Below, piece after piece: positions 15,258 through 24,214 of a DNA stretch of 32,110 bases. The notes below the pieces were generated by a model, which had not been told where the DNA came from, did no database searches, and saw only the letters and a list, made by a program, of their open reading frames with translations. Positions within the stretch are counted from its first letter, which is position 1. Every line of letters begins with the position of its first letter. Source of the DNA: Blastopirellula marina (GTDB lineage Bacteria; Planctomycetota; Phycisphaerae; Sedimentisphaerales; UBA12454); NCBI GenBank assembly GCA_020721975.1, contig DYLR01000006.1, positions 1 to 32,110 on the forward strand. The letters run 5' to 3'. A program made the translations under genes and the position numbers.

Positions 15258-17981
15258 TCATTCTATAATTTTTCTGTCTGATGTCAACCATTTACACAAT
15301 TTGATTAACTCCATTGCCCAAAGCGTGAGTGAAGAAAGGGTTATCGCTATAATCCAATCGAGAATTCCTAAAGGCTGTGTCTTGAATATGACCTGGAAAA
15401 ACGGCACATAGACTACGGCCATTTGCAGCAGAAACGAAACGCAAACGGCCGCCAGCAGTTTTGTGTTTGTAAATATTCCGATTTTGAAGATTGACTGTTC
15501 CCTGCTTCTGCAATTGAACGAGTGGAAAAGCTGGCTGCACGCCAGGACTATAAAAGCCGCTGTTCTTGCCCTTTCTATACCTTCATCTTCAATAAAAAGA
15601 ACGGTACAAAACGCAGCCAGACTGCATAACGCAATAAAAGCGCCCTGAATCAGCATTGCAGATGCATTTTTGACGTTTATTACCGATTCGTTCGTCGGCC
15701 TCGGCGGCCGTTTCATTATATTCGCATCAACAGGGTCAACGCCAAGTGCAAGGGCGGGCAGGCCGTCGGTTACTAAATTCACCCAGAGAATGTGAATCGG
15801 CAAAAGCGGCACAGGCAGACCTATAAGCGAAGAGACAAACATCACGAGAATTTCGCCGGCATTGCATGACAAAAGATAATGCACGAATTTTTTGATGTTG
15901 TCGTAAATGCCTCTGCCTTCTTCCACCGCCGCCACAATCGACGCAAAATTGTCGTCGGTAACCACCATATCCGATACTTCCTTTGTTACATCCGTGCCGG
16001 TAATGCCCATCGCAACGCCTATATCGGCTTCCTTTACCGCAGGAGCGTCGTTTATGCCGTCGCCTGTCATCGCCACGATATTACCGCAGCTTCGCCATGT
16101 GCGAACCACGCGCAGCTTGTGTTCCGGCGAAACACGGGCATATACGCAGACCTTTTCCACCTTTTGTGCCAATTGCTCCTGCGGCATTTTATCAAGCTCC
16201 TCGCCGGTGAGTGCAAGAGAGTCCTCGTGGAAAAAGCCCAGCTGCCGGGCTATCGCCACAGCAGTATTTCTGTGGTCGCCGGTTATCATTACAGTTTTAA
16301 TGCCTGCCGTGAAGCACTGTGCCATTGCTTTTTTAACCTCTTCACGGGGCGGGTCAATCATGGCAATCAATCCGGCAAACGTAAGCTCGCGTTCAAGCGT
16401 TTCAGCGGTATAATTTTCGGGCATCTGTGACATACTGCGGTATGCAACGGCCAACACCCGCATCGCACGGTCGGCAAGCGAGTCATTCATTTTGAGTATA
16501 TCTGCCCTGTCCTTTTCTGTAATGCTGCGTTCAATGCCGTTTTGGATTATGCAGGTACAGTCTCCAAGCAAAACATCCGGCGCGCCTTTGACGAAGATTG
16601 CATATTCCCGACCGCTTCTGCGGATAACGGTCATTTTTTTACGTTCGGAATCGAACGGAATCTCATCGACAAACGAATATTCTTTTTCCCTGTCGGCTTT
16701 GATAATATCCGCTTTGGCGGCAGCAGTTAAAATTGCCCCTTCGGTCGGGTCGCCGGTAATTTTATAAGAGCCTGTATCGGTACGAACAAGCGACGCCCCG
16801 TTGCACAGTACGCCTGCCTGCAGCACGAACATCAGGTCGGAATAATCTGCGGCCTGTACTTTTTGACCTTTAAGCAAGAATTCGCCTTTGGGTTCATAGC
16901 CGATACCGCTTATATCAAACAGATTGCCTCCCGCCCATACGGCTTGAACGGTCATTTCATTTTTGGTCAGTGTGCCTGTCTTGTCTGAGCATATTACGGT
17001 CGCACAGCCGAGGGTCTCAACCGACGGCAGCCTGCGAATCAGGGCATTCCGCTTAATCATCCGCTGAACGCCTAATGCAAGGGAAATAGTAACCGCTGCG
17101 GGAAGTCCTTCGGGAATAGCCGCCACTGCCAGACTTACTGCCGTCAGGAATACCTCCATTATTTTCCCGCCCCTGAGAAGTTCCAGCACAAACAGCAGGC
17201 CGACCAGCACAAAACACAGATAAACAATCCATTTGCCGAATTCTTCGAGCTTTTTTTGAAGAGGCGTGGACTGATGCTCTATTTCCTGAATCATACCGGC
17301 TATTTTGCCAAGCTCGGTACGCATAGCTGTTTCCACGACCAAAACTTTTGCCTTGCCGCCGGCTATGGACGTACCCATATAGACCATATTTGCCCTGTCG
17401 GCCAAAGGCACATCTTTTTCCTGCAGCGCAACGGCGGTTTTTAATACGGGTGTTGACTCGCCCGTGAGGCTGGCCTCCTGTACGCAGAAATTGGAAGTCC
17501 CCCGCAGTACTCTGCTGTCTGCCGGGACGTTGTCGCCGGCTTCAAGCTCGACAATATCGCCGGGCACAAGTTCGCTGGATGGTATTGTAATCATCCGGCC
17601 TTGTCGCAATACCCGCGTTGTGGGACTGGCCAGCTTTTTCAGTGCTGCCAGCGATTTTTCCGCACGAAATTCCTGAATAAAACCCAAAACGGCATTGAGA
17701 ATAACTATCGCTACAATCGCACAGGAGTCAATCCATTCGCCCAATACTCCGGAAACAACGCTTGCAGCAACAAGAATCCAGACAATAAAATCTTTGAACT
17801 GGTCTAAAAATATCCGAAATGGCCCCCGTCCGGGCTTTTCCTTCAACTGATTTGGTCCGTATTGTTGCAGTCTGGCAATAGCCTGTTCGTCGGTAAGGCC
17901 TGTCGAAGAATCGGTTTGTAAAATAGAAATGACCTCTTCAGTGTTAAGCTGCCACCAGTTGTTGTGAACTTCCGTGCTCAT
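15258..17981 (-). CDS. P-type Ca2+-transporting ATPase (SERCA/PMR1-like)
   Basis: ATP-driven cation pump of the cytoplasmic membrane, type P2A. It has 907 residues. The N-terminal cation-ATPase domain (1-70) is followed by the actuator with TGES at 173-176, then M4 PEGLP at 290-294 (calcium site). The phosphorylation motif is SDKTGTLT with D333, and the hinge is [22 protein letters not shown]6 reads CNAGEI ahead of [15 protein letters not shown]. These residues match calcium pumps better than Na+/K+ or H+ pumps. The C-terminal cation-ATPase domain carries four more membrane segments. The gene heads a minus-strand run, with a promoter-like pair upstream and only a weak ribosome binding site (GAAAG). 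Confidence 0.93.
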   Translation of the reverse strand: MSTEVHNNWWQLNTEEVISILQTDSSTGLTDEQAIARLQQYGPNQLKEKPGRGPFRIFLDQFKDFIVWILVAASVVSGVLGEWIDSCAIVAIVILNAVLGFIQEFRAEKSLAALKKLASPTTRVLRQGRMITIPSSELVPGDIVELEAGDNVPADSRVLRGTSNFCVQEASLTGESTPVLKTAVALQEKDVPLADRANMVYMGTSIAGGKAKVLVVETAMRTELGKIAGMIQEIEHQSTPLQKKLEEFGKWIVYLCFVLVGLLFVLELLRGGKIMEVFLTAVSLAVAAIPEGLPAAVTISLALGVQRMIKRNALIRRLPSVETLGCATVICSDKTGTLTKNEMTVQAVWAGGNLFDISGIGYEPKGEFLLKGQKVQAADYSDLMFVLQAGVLCNGASLVRTDTGSYKITGDPTEGAILTAAAKADIIKADREKEYSFVDEIPFDSERKKMTVIRRSGREYAIFVKGAPDVLLGDCTCIIQNGIERSITEKDRADILKMNDSLADRAMRVLAVAYRSMSQMPENYTAETLERELTFAGLIAMIDPPREEVKKAMAQCFTAGIKTVMITGDHRNTAVAIARQLGFFHEDSLALTGEELDKMPQEQLAQKVEKVCVYARVSPEHKLRVVRTWRSCGNIVAMTGDGINDAPAVKEADIGVAMGITGTDVTKEVSDMVVTDDNFASIVAAVEEGRGIYDNIKKFVHYLLSCNAGEILVMFVSSLIGLPVPLLPIHILWVNLVTDGLPALALGVDPVDANIMKRPPRPTNESVINVKNASAMLIQGAFIALCSLAAFCTVLFIEDEGIERARTAAFIVLACSQLFHSFNCRSREQSIFKIGIFTNTKLLAAVCVSFLLQMAVVYVPFFQVIFKTQPLGILDWIIAITLSSLTLWAMELIKLCKWLTSDRKIIE

Positions 17982-18010
17982 TATTGTTATTCTTTCAGTA
18001 ATTTTTTTTG

Positions 18011-18039
18011 ATTATGAATAAAATTATTTGATTTTGCAA
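18011..18039 (-). promoter_or_regulatory. Putative promoter of the Ca2+ ATPase gene
   Basis: On the minus strand TTGCAA (18039-18034) and CATAAT (18016-18011) are 17 bases apart. The region is A/T-rich and separates two divergent genes. The match is moderate. Confidence 0.4.
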
Positions 18040-18169
18040 CAATAACCGAAAAAAAATTAACTGCCGCGTTATTTTATTCTTTACCAAAAATGATTGCCGG
18101 CACATCTCATTGCCGATAATATACCTATATAGAATTGAATTTCACTATTTTTGATATAACGGAGCTTAT

Positions 18170-18997
18170 ATGGACGAAAATAAAAAACAGGAACAGCTCG
18201 TCGAGACCACCGATTATCTTGAGGCCATTGACGCAATGCGAAGTATGAAAAATCTGATGTTTTTTGCAGCGGTTATTGGTTTGCTGCTGCTTCAGTGTGC
18301 GTTTTGGCTGGTTCATTTGGGGCATGTTGAAATGCCCGGAGCAAATGGCGATAACCTTTGTGCTGACAGCAGGTTGAACGTATCTGCGAACATTGCCGGT
18401 CTTCCATTTATTCAGCTTTCGGTACCCGCCCCGGCGATAGATGAAACCAACACGCCCACCCTGAAAGAGAAGATAGCTCAGATAGCCGGCAAAATCACAG
18501 GCGAGCCGAACGTGCCATCCGAACCCAATAAGGCCGATGTTAAAACAGATGTAAACAAGCCGCTGATACCCGTTAAGACTATTAAAATAAAATATCAGCA
18601 TATTGTAATTGCCGTAAAAATCCTCAATTTTGTGGTACTGCTTTGCACAGTGACATATACGGCAATATTGGGAATGATATTGAAGATATCTCTTGTGAGC
18701 AGACTGGGCGGCATAAGCCATATTACCCGTGCGGTTTTTTGGGGGTTGCTGGCAGTGATATTGATTCTTCCCTGGCAGGCTGCGTTTAACGGCGTGATAG
18801 CCGGTGCAATATGGCTGCCCGGCGAACTGCTGGCCAGCGTCAGGGCGGTTGATACAAATGAAACAGCCGCACGGATAATGGTTTATCTGCGTTTCACGGG
18901 ATACAGTCTTTTCGTATTGCTGGCGCTGGTATTTTCGCAGTTGCGGGCGTCAAGGTGGTCGGCGGCTTCACTGCGAAGACTGGGAATTGCGGAATGA
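18170..18997 (+). CDS. Hypothetical membrane protein with four predicted segments
   Basis: Not recognised. The 275-residue protein has hydrophobic segments at about 29-49, 145-175, 187-214 and 236-257. A long loop (50-143) is rich in Pro, Asn, Asp and Lys (EPNVPSEPNKADVKTDVNK), presumably on the outer face. An N-terminal acidic/polar cytoplasmic stretch precedes it. ATG 18170 has GGAG 5-8 bases upstream. Its stop overlaps the next gene's start in ATGA, so the two are translationally coupled. The topology suggests a DUF-type integral protein, not a transporter of a known class. Confidence 0.75.
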   Translation: MDENKKQEQLVETTDYLEAIDAMRSMKNLMFFAAVIGLLLLQCAFWLVHLGHVEMPGANGDNLCADSRLNVSANIAGLPFIQLSVPAPAIDETNTPTLKEKIAQIAGKITGEPNVPSEPNKADVKTDVNKPLIPVKTIKIKYQHIVIAVKILNFVVLLCTVTYTAILGMILKISLVSRLGGISHITRAVFWGLLAVILILPWQAAFNGVIAGAIWLPGELLASVRAVDTNETAARIMVYLRFTGYSLFVLLALVFSQLRASRWSAASLRRLGIAE

Positions 18998-19902
18998 CCC
19001 GGCAAATCGGTTTCATCGGTCTGGGCATAATGGGCGGGCCTATGGCGATGAATCTGCTTAAAGCGGGTTATCGTCTTGTCGTCAACAGCAGAACAAAAAT
19101 CAAGGCGCAGGCTGTGCTTGACGCAGGCGCCGTATGGGCGGACAGTGCTGCACAGGTTGCGGAAAATAATCAGATAATTCTCATCTGTGTGCCGGATACG
19201 CCGGATGTGGAAAAAGTTCTGCTCGGCAGCAAAGGCGTTATAACAACAGCCCGCCCCGGCACAATCTGCGTTGACCATTCCACCATTTCGCCAAAACAAA
19301 CACAAATTATGGCCCGGCAGCTTGAACAAAAGCAAATCACATTGCTCGATGCTCCGATTAGCGGCGGACAAATCGGAGCAATAGAAGCAAAGCTGTCGAT
19401 TATGGTCGGCGGACCGGCAGATGCTCTCGAAAAAGTCAGGCCGGTATTGCAGACTATCGGCAGAAATATTGTGCATTGCGGTTCCAGCGGCAGCGGCCAG
19501 ATGACCAAATTAGCCAATCAAATTATGGTTATACATACTGTTATGAGCATTGCCGAGGGGCTGGCATTTGCGGAAAAAGCAGGGCTGAATCTGCAAACTA
19601 CCTTTGACGCAACTTCGTCTGGTGCGGCATCGAGTGCATCGCTTAAAAATCTTGGACCGAAAATTATTGCCGGCGATATGAAACCCGCCTTTATGGTCGA
19701 TTTGCAGTTAAAGGATTTACGGCTTGTGCTGGAATGTGCCGAGGAGATGAAGCAGCCTTTGCCGGGTGTGGCTTTGGCAAAACAGCTTTTGACAGTATTA
19801 CAGGCGCAGGGTCGCGGCGGCGACGGAACTCAGGCAATGATTGACGTTATTCGCGGCCTGGGCAGAAAAAGCACGTTTCATTTTAACAGTGGCTTATTTT
19901 AG
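18994..19902 (+). CDS. NAD(P)-dependent 3-hydroxyisobutyrate dehydrogenase-family enzyme
   Basis: Beta-hydroxyacid dehydrogenase, either 3-hydroxyisobutyrate dehydrogenase or tartronate semialdehyde (2-hydroxy-3-oxopropionate) reductase type. The dinucleotide motif GFIGLGIMGGPMA is at residues 6-18. The substrate motif DAPISGG is at 119-125. The catalytic lysine is K172 in GSGQMTKLANQ. Length 302 is typical. ATG 18994 overlaps the preceding stop (ATGA); an upstream GTG at 18955 would only add residues from the overlapping frame. The substrate is unresolved: glyoxylate/succinic semialdehyde reductases share these motifs. Confidence 0.9.
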   Translation: MTRQIGFIGLGIMGGPMAMNLLKAGYRLVVNSRTKIKAQAVLDAGAVWADSAAQVAENNQIILICVPDTPDVEKVLLGSKGVITTARPGTICVDHSTISPKQTQIMARQLEQKQITLLDAPISGGQIGAIEAKLSIMVGGPADALEKVRPVLQTIGRNIVHCGSSGSGQMTKLANQIMVIHTVMSIAEGLAFAEKAGLNLQTTFDATSSGAASSASLKNLGPKIIAGDMKPAFMVDLQLKDLRLVLECAEEMKQPLPGVALAKQLLTVLQAQGRGGDGTQAMIDVIRGLGRKSTFHFNSGLF

Positions 19903-19915
19903 AGCCTATCCGAAT

Positions 19916-19938
19916 AACCGGCTTTATTGCGGCCGGTT
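19916..19938 (+). promoter_or_regulatory. Hairpin after the dehydrogenase gene
   Basis: AACCGGC and GCCGGTT form a 7-bp stem around a 9-base loop, 14 bases after the stop codon. There is no T-run, so it is at best a weak terminator or an RNA-stabilising structure. Confidence 0.35.
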
Positions 19939-20056
19939 GCAATAGTCCGATGCCTGCGTTGTCGGCCAAAAATGTCATCTTAATTTACCAGTCTTTTAAC
20001 GCCAAAGCAGGACTATCATTGCAATATTTAGCGATGTCAATAGCCGGCATTTTGCC

Positions 20057-20563
20057 GTGATTGCGGTAACTATTCTTTTTGTTCTTAAAAGACCCTTTGC
20101 GGCGGTGTCAGCAATCTTCTGTGCGATAGTCGTGTTCATGGGTTATTCTCTGATGGTTTTTGAAGACAAAGCCTACAGGCAGCGAGCAGCCATGAAGGAT
20201 TTTTGTCTTGCCGCTTTACAGATAATTGGTTCCGACAGTAAATTGTTTTCTTATCACGACAATTCTGAAGTCTGCATTTTTTATTTTGGAAGAGTGGTGC
20301 CGCGATGCATAAACGACAGGCGGGCAATGAAGGAATACTATGCCGGCAACTGGATATTTACCAGCGACAGGCATATTGATGAATTGAGAAATCTTGGCAT
20401 GCGGATTATTTACAGTCAGACAAGGCCCGTCGACGATAAGGGTAAAACGCTCACTCGCGCCATATTTCACAAGACTGCGCCGGGAAGGGAAGCTTTTATA
20501 TGCCATTGCGATGATTGTTTAGGACAGTCTTGCGCAGGTTGTGTGAAAAATAACAAAAATTAA
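20057..20563 (+). pseudogene. C-terminal remnant of an ArnT/PMT-type membrane glycosyltransferase
   Basis: The 168-residue frame begins with one or two membrane segments (VIAVTILFVLKRPF; AAVSAIFCAIVVFMGYSLMV). It continues with a soluble part of the kind that ends glycosyltransferase-39/ArnT-like proteins: KDFCLAALQIIGSDSKLFSYHDNSEVCIFYFGRVVP, then NWIFTSDRHIDELRNLG. Those proteins have about 500-600 residues with ten or more membrane segments, so most of the catalytic domain is missing. No ribosome binding site precedes the GTG at 20057, and the frame extends upstream only to a stop at 19997. A Cys-rich tail (CHCDDCLGQSCAGC) closes it. Family resemblance is judged by eye. Confidence 0.55.
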
Positions 20564-20640
20564 ACTGGATTTTTAATATGTCAGGTGGTACGATAAAAGC
20601 CGATTGAAATCGGAGCAGATTTTTAACATAGGAGATTTTT

Positions 20641-21879
20641 ATGGCGAAAAAAACAGTAGCGGACATAGACGTAAAAGGCAAAAAAGTACTGATGCGGGTT
20701 GATTTTAACGTGCCGCTGGATGAAAACTGCAATATTACCAGCGATACAAGAATCGTCGCGGCTCTGCCGACTATTCAGTCCATTCTCGACAGGGGCGGGT
20801 CGGTGATACTGATGAGCCATCTTGGCAGGCCGGACGGCGAAAAAGTGGCAAGATATTCGCTTGCTCCTGTCGCAAAAAGACTCGGCGAGCTTTTAAAGAA
20901 AAACGTAATATTTGTGAATGACTGCATCGGACCGCAGGTAAAGGCAAAAGCTGCCGCCCTGAAACCCGGCGACGTTATGCTGATGGAAAATGTCAGATTT
21001 TACAAGGAAGAGGAAATCAAGGATAAAAACGCAAAGGATAATCCGGCTTTGCGAAAAGCAAAGGATAATTTTGCAAAACAAATGGCCGAGCTGGGCGACG
21101 TGTATGTAGATGATGCCTTTGGTACTGCTCACCGCGACAACGCATCGATGCTCACTGTGCCGCAGCTTATGGGCAATAAACCAAAGGTGGTCGGTTTTCT
21201 GGTTGAAAAAGAATTGAAATTTCTCGGCGATACGATAAATAATCCGGTGCGTCCGTTTGTGGCGATTTTAGGCGGCGCGAAGGTTTCCGATAAGCTGGCC
21301 GTGATTGAAAATCTGCTCACCAAAGTCAACAGAATCCTTATCGGCGGCGCTATGGCTTATACGTTCTTCAAGGCACAGGGCAGAAAAATCGGCAAGAGTC
21401 TGTGTGAAGATGATTTTATTGAAAAGGCAAAAGAACTTTTCAGCAAGGCTAAAGCGGCAAAATGCGAACTGATACTGCCGGTGGATGATGTAATAGCCCG
21501 CGAAATTAAAGAGAACACCGAGAACAAGGTTGTAACCGGCAACATTCCCGACGGCTGGCTTGGGGTGGATATCGGGCCTGCGTCGCGAAAATTGTTTGCC
21601 GAAAAACTGGCAGATGCCAAAACGATAGTCTGGAACGGTCCGATGGGCGTATTTGAGACCAAACCATTTGACGAGGGTACAAAAGCCATCGCCCAGGCGG
21701 TTGCGGACGCCACAGACAAAGGCGCAAAGAGCATCATTGGCGGCGGCGACAGCGCAAGCGCTATTAAAAAGGCCGGTCTTTCAAAGCGTGTAACCCACGT
21801 TTCCACCGGCGGCGGCGCAAGCCTTGAATTTATGGAAGGTAAAAAGTTCAAATGCATTGAAATAATTGATGAGAAATAG
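20641..21879 (+). CDS. pgk: Phosphoglycerate kinase
   Basis: Glycolytic/gluconeogenic enzyme that transfers phosphate between 1,3-bisphosphoglycerate and ADP in the cytoplasm. The family signature KKVLMRVDFNVPLD, the LMSHLGRP motif, GGAKVSDKLAVIENL, WNGPMGVFE and the C-terminal nucleotide motif GGGDSASAIKKAGL are all present. At 412 residues it is slightly longer than the usual 390-400, with an added Lys-rich segment (EEEIKDKNAKDNPALRKAKDN) in the N-domain. AGGAG lies before ATG 20641. It stands alone, without gap or tpi next to it. Confidence 0.98.
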   Translation: MAKKTVADIDVKGKKVLMRVDFNVPLDENCNITSDTRIVAALPTIQSILDRGGSVILMSHLGRPDGEKVARYSLAPVAKRLGELLKKNVIFVNDCIGPQVKAKAAALKPGDVMLMENVRFYKEEEIKDKNAKDNPALRKAKDNFAKQMAELGDVYVDDAFGTAHRDNASMLTVPQLMGNKPKVVGFLVEKELKFLGDTINNPVRPFVAILGGAKVSDKLAVIENLLTKVNRILIGGAMAYTFFKAQGRKIGKSLCEDDFIEKAKELFSKAKAAKCELILPVDDVIAREIKENTENKVVTGNIPDGWLGVDIGPASRKLFAEKLADAKTIVWNGPMGVFETKPFDEGTKAIAQAVADATDKGAKSIIGGGDSASAIKKAGLSKRVTHVSTGGGASLEFMEGKKFKCIEIIDEK

Positions 21880-21883
21880 AGAT

Positions 21884-21905
21884 AGGGTATAGGGGATAGA
21901 ATATA
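21884..21905. repeat. GGGTATAG-type short repeat cluster, copy 2
   Basis: GATAGGGTATAGGGGATAG immediately after the pgk stop codon, related to the clusters at 4716-4740 and 25936-25957. It directly precedes the palindromic repeat. Confidence 0.5.
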
Positions 21906-21933
21906 GTTAGCCCCGCGATTTATTCGCGGGGCT
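21904..21933. repeat. Dispersed palindrome GCCCCGCGA/TCGCGGGGC, copy 2 (complete)
   Basis: AGCCCCGCGA (21909-21918), loop TTTAT and TCGCGGGGCT (21924-21933) make a perfect 10-bp stem. The first 25 bases of the repeat are identical to 61-85. It follows pgk by about 30 bases. It has no T-run, so it could be a REP-like element or a bidirectional RNA hairpin instead of a classical terminator. Confidence 0.8.
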
Positions 21934-21976
21934 GTGAAACGTATTTCATGAAGCGCGAAGCGGAATAGAAATACAA

Positions 21977-22783
21977 ATGAGCAAGGCATTTTTACGAACT
22001 GCACGGGCGTATTTGTCCGGGCCAATGGATTTCGTCGCATCAAGAGACGAAGAAAAGACAATGGGCTGGCGCGTTCGTGTGCGGCAATTTTTAAAATCAC
22101 TGGGTGTAACCGTCTTCGACCCGTGGTCAAAACCCCGCGTGCTGGGCAGACACGATTACGGCAGAGAAGATACCACTACTCAAAAAGTTCGCGAAAACTG
22201 GACGTTTGAATCCGGCCAGGATGCGGCAAAACGCCGGAAAGACTGCGCCGATGCTTTTCGTGAAACGCTGCACATAGATTTGCGTATGATAGACTCAAGC
22301 GATTTTGTGATGGCGTATTGCCCGACCAATATTTACAGCGTCGGTACGCCTCACGAAATAGTCGTGGCAACACAGCAGCATAAACCCGTGCTGGTAGTAA
22401 GTCCGCCGGTGGAATTCCCTGCGTTGAATCAGCTTCAGAATCATTTGGAATCGCGCGGCGACAAACAGGCTCTTAAACTGCTTGAGCAGCTTAAACGTGA
22501 AGTGCCGATAAAGCCCAATCAAAAGGCCGTACCGAGCCTGTGGTATATGCCGCTTGTGGGCAGTGAAAATTTCTTTGACGGTTTTGGTTTTGACGAGTTT
22601 CGCAATGAATTCAACTGGCCTTTCGAGGCCTGCGACCAGACTGAACGCCAACGCCCGCCGCAAAGGCCTATTTTGGGTTTCCTGAAAAAACTACATGATA
22701 CCGGTGAACTGCCGAAAAAATGGAGCAAATCGGCAGGGGCGTTTGTAATTGACGACGACTGGCTTTTGCTGGACTATGAATAA
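21977..22783 (+). CDS. Nucleoside 2-deoxyribosyltransferase-like protein
   Basis: The 268-residue protein has features of the nucleoside 2-deoxyribosyltransferase fold. ARAYLSGPMDF (10-19) forms the first strand and nucleotide loop. The helix-strand pair DLRMIDSSDFVMAY (101-114) leads to GTPHEIVVAT (123-132), whose Glu127 is in the position of the catalytic nucleophile. The family usually has about 150 residues. Here the second half (about 145-268) is extra and unrecognised, with LWYMPLVGSENFFDGFGFDEFR. The true reaction may be base exchange, N-glycoside hydrolysis or neither. Its stop overlaps the lipoprotein start by one base (TAATG), so it is probably co-translated with the importer. Confidence 0.65.
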   Translation: MSKAFLRTARAYLSGPMDFVASRDEEKTMGWRVRVRQFLKSLGVTVFDPWSKPRVLGRHDYGREDTTTQKVRENWTFESGQDAAKRRKDCADAFRETLHIDLRMIDSSDFVMAYCPTNIYSVGTPHEIVVATQQHKPVLVVSPPVEFPALNQLQNHLESRGDKQALKLLEQLKREVPIKPNQKAVPSLWYMPLVGSENFFDGFGFDEFRNEFNWPFEACDQTERQRPPQRPILGFLKKLHDTGELPKKWSKSAGAFVIDDDWLLLDYE

Positions 22784-24156
22784 TGAATTACAGATCTCAG
22801 ACTTCAGATTACAGATTTCAGATTTTGGTATTTTTGGCATTTGCAGCGATATTTGTTCCGGCCGGTTGTTCAAATAAGAATGCTGCCGCAGGCCGGACAA
22901 TTAAAAAACTTGTGATAATCAGTCCGCATAATGAGGATATTCAATACGAGTTTGAGACCGCATTTAAAAGTTATGCAAAACATAATTTTGAATGGGATGT
23001 TTCCTTTGAATGGCGCAATGTGGGCGGTGGAGCAAGCGCTATTCAGCAGTTTATAGAAAATTCATATCTGCAGTCGCAAAGCTGCGGAGTTGATGTATTT
23101 TTTGGCGGCGGCGAATATCCCTATCAGGCGCTTGCCGAGCAGGGTCTGCTGGAAAAACTGGAAATCGAGCCGCAGGCGCTTGCGCAAATTCCGCAGCAGT
23201 TCGGCGGTATGCCTTTTTATGACCCCGATATGCGCTGGATTGGCAGCACACTCGGCGGTTTTGGTTTTATTTACAACAGCAAACTTTTGCAGGAAATGGG
23301 CGTTTTGCCGCCTGAAAAATGGGAGGATATGGGCAGGGCAGAATTTTTTAATTTGATACTGCTTGCCGACCCGACGCAATCCGGCTCGGCGGCTGCGGCG
23401 TATGAAATGATTTTGCAGACCGAACCGAACTGGCCGAGCGGCTGGGCTAAACTGCTTTCTATATTGTCGAATGCAAAACGGTTTGCAAATAATGCCGGCG
23501 AGGCGGCAAGCGGACCTGCCGTTGGCGAGGCGGCAATTGCGGCGAGCATTGATTTTTATGGCATAATGCGCGCTGCCGAGGCGCCTGACAAGCTGGTTTA
23601 TATAAATCCCAGTGGTCAAACCGGCTACACGCCCGACCCAATAGCTATTTTGAAGAATCCGCCGAACAAAGACACGGCTGGAAAATTTGTGAACTTTGTT
23701 TTGTCGCCTGAAGGGCAGGCTTTGTGGGGGTTGCCGGCAGGGCATCCCGACGGCCCCAAAAGAAGCTCGCTTAATCGTCCGCCGATACGAAAGGATTTCT
23801 ATGATAAATATGAGGGACAAATGCTGAAGGGTCTTTCGAACCCTTATGTTGCGGCAGCAGGAATGAATATGAACGCGGAACTGCGACGGGTGCGATACGG
23901 CGTATTGAATCATCTGGTATATGCCGCGGCTATTGCGAATCTTGACTTGATGAAGCAGGCCAAACAGGCTCTGATTAAAAGCAATTTCGACGCGGCTAAA
24001 CTGGCGATATTTAATGAGCTGCCGCAGAACATACGTACAATCGATGATTTCAAGGCAGCGGCTGTAAAACTCAAAGAGCCTCGTGCGGCGGAGCTTTTGA
24101 CCAGCGGCTGGACGAGCTATTTTCGGGAAAAATACAGGAAAATCATCGGCAGTTGA
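22783..24156 (+). CDS. ABC transporter substrate-binding lipoprotein (family 1)
   Basis: Binding protein of an import system. A signal peptide ends in the lipobox VPAGC with Cys29, so it is anchored as a lipoprotein. The mature part has the family-1 solute-binding pattern: VDVFFGGGEYPYQALAEQGLLEKL, LGGFGFIYNSKLL, then GKFVNFVLSPEGQALWGLPAGHP. Such proteins bind iron(III), thiamine, polyamines or sugar phosphates; the ligand is not clear. The first 15 residues (MNYRSQTSDYRFQIL) are encoded by a heptad repeat tract, so the repeat has become the start of the signal peptide. It overlaps the preceding gene by one base and is followed by its permease. Confidence 0.87.
   Translation: MNYRSQTSDYRFQILVFLAFAAIFVPAGCSNKNAAAGRTIKKLVIISPHNEDIQYEFETAFKSYAKHNFEWDVSFEWRNVGGGASAIQQFIENSYLQSQSCGVDVFFGGGEYPYQALAEQGLLEKLEIEPQALAQIPQQFGGMPFYDPDMRWIGSTLGGFGFIYNSKLLQEMGVLPPEKWEDMGRAEFFNLILLADPTQSGSAAAAYEMILQTEPNWPSGWAKLLSILSNAKRFANNAGEAASGPAVGEAAIAASIDFYGIMRAAEAPDKLVYINPSGQTGYTPDPIAILKNPPNKDTAGKFVNFVLSPEGQALWGLPAGHPDGPKRSSLNRPPIRKDFYDKYEGQMLKGLSNPYVAAAGMNMNAELRRVRYGVLNHLVYAAAIANLDLMKQAKQALIKSNFDAAKLAIFNELPQNIRTIDDFKAAAVKLKEPRAAELLTSGWTSYFREKYRKIIGS
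22785..22825. repeat. Heptad repeat tract forming the lipoprotein N-terminus
   Basis: Degenerate 7-base units (ATTACAG, ATCTCAG, ACTTCAG, ATTACAG, ATTTCAG) run from the start codon of the lipoprotein into its hydrophobic core. They are related to the tract at 11316-11376. Confidence 0.75.
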
Positions 24157-24214
24157 TGCTGCAATTGTAAGGAATCTTTCGAAATACGCTTCACAAGATA
24201 CGCCTGGCGAATTT

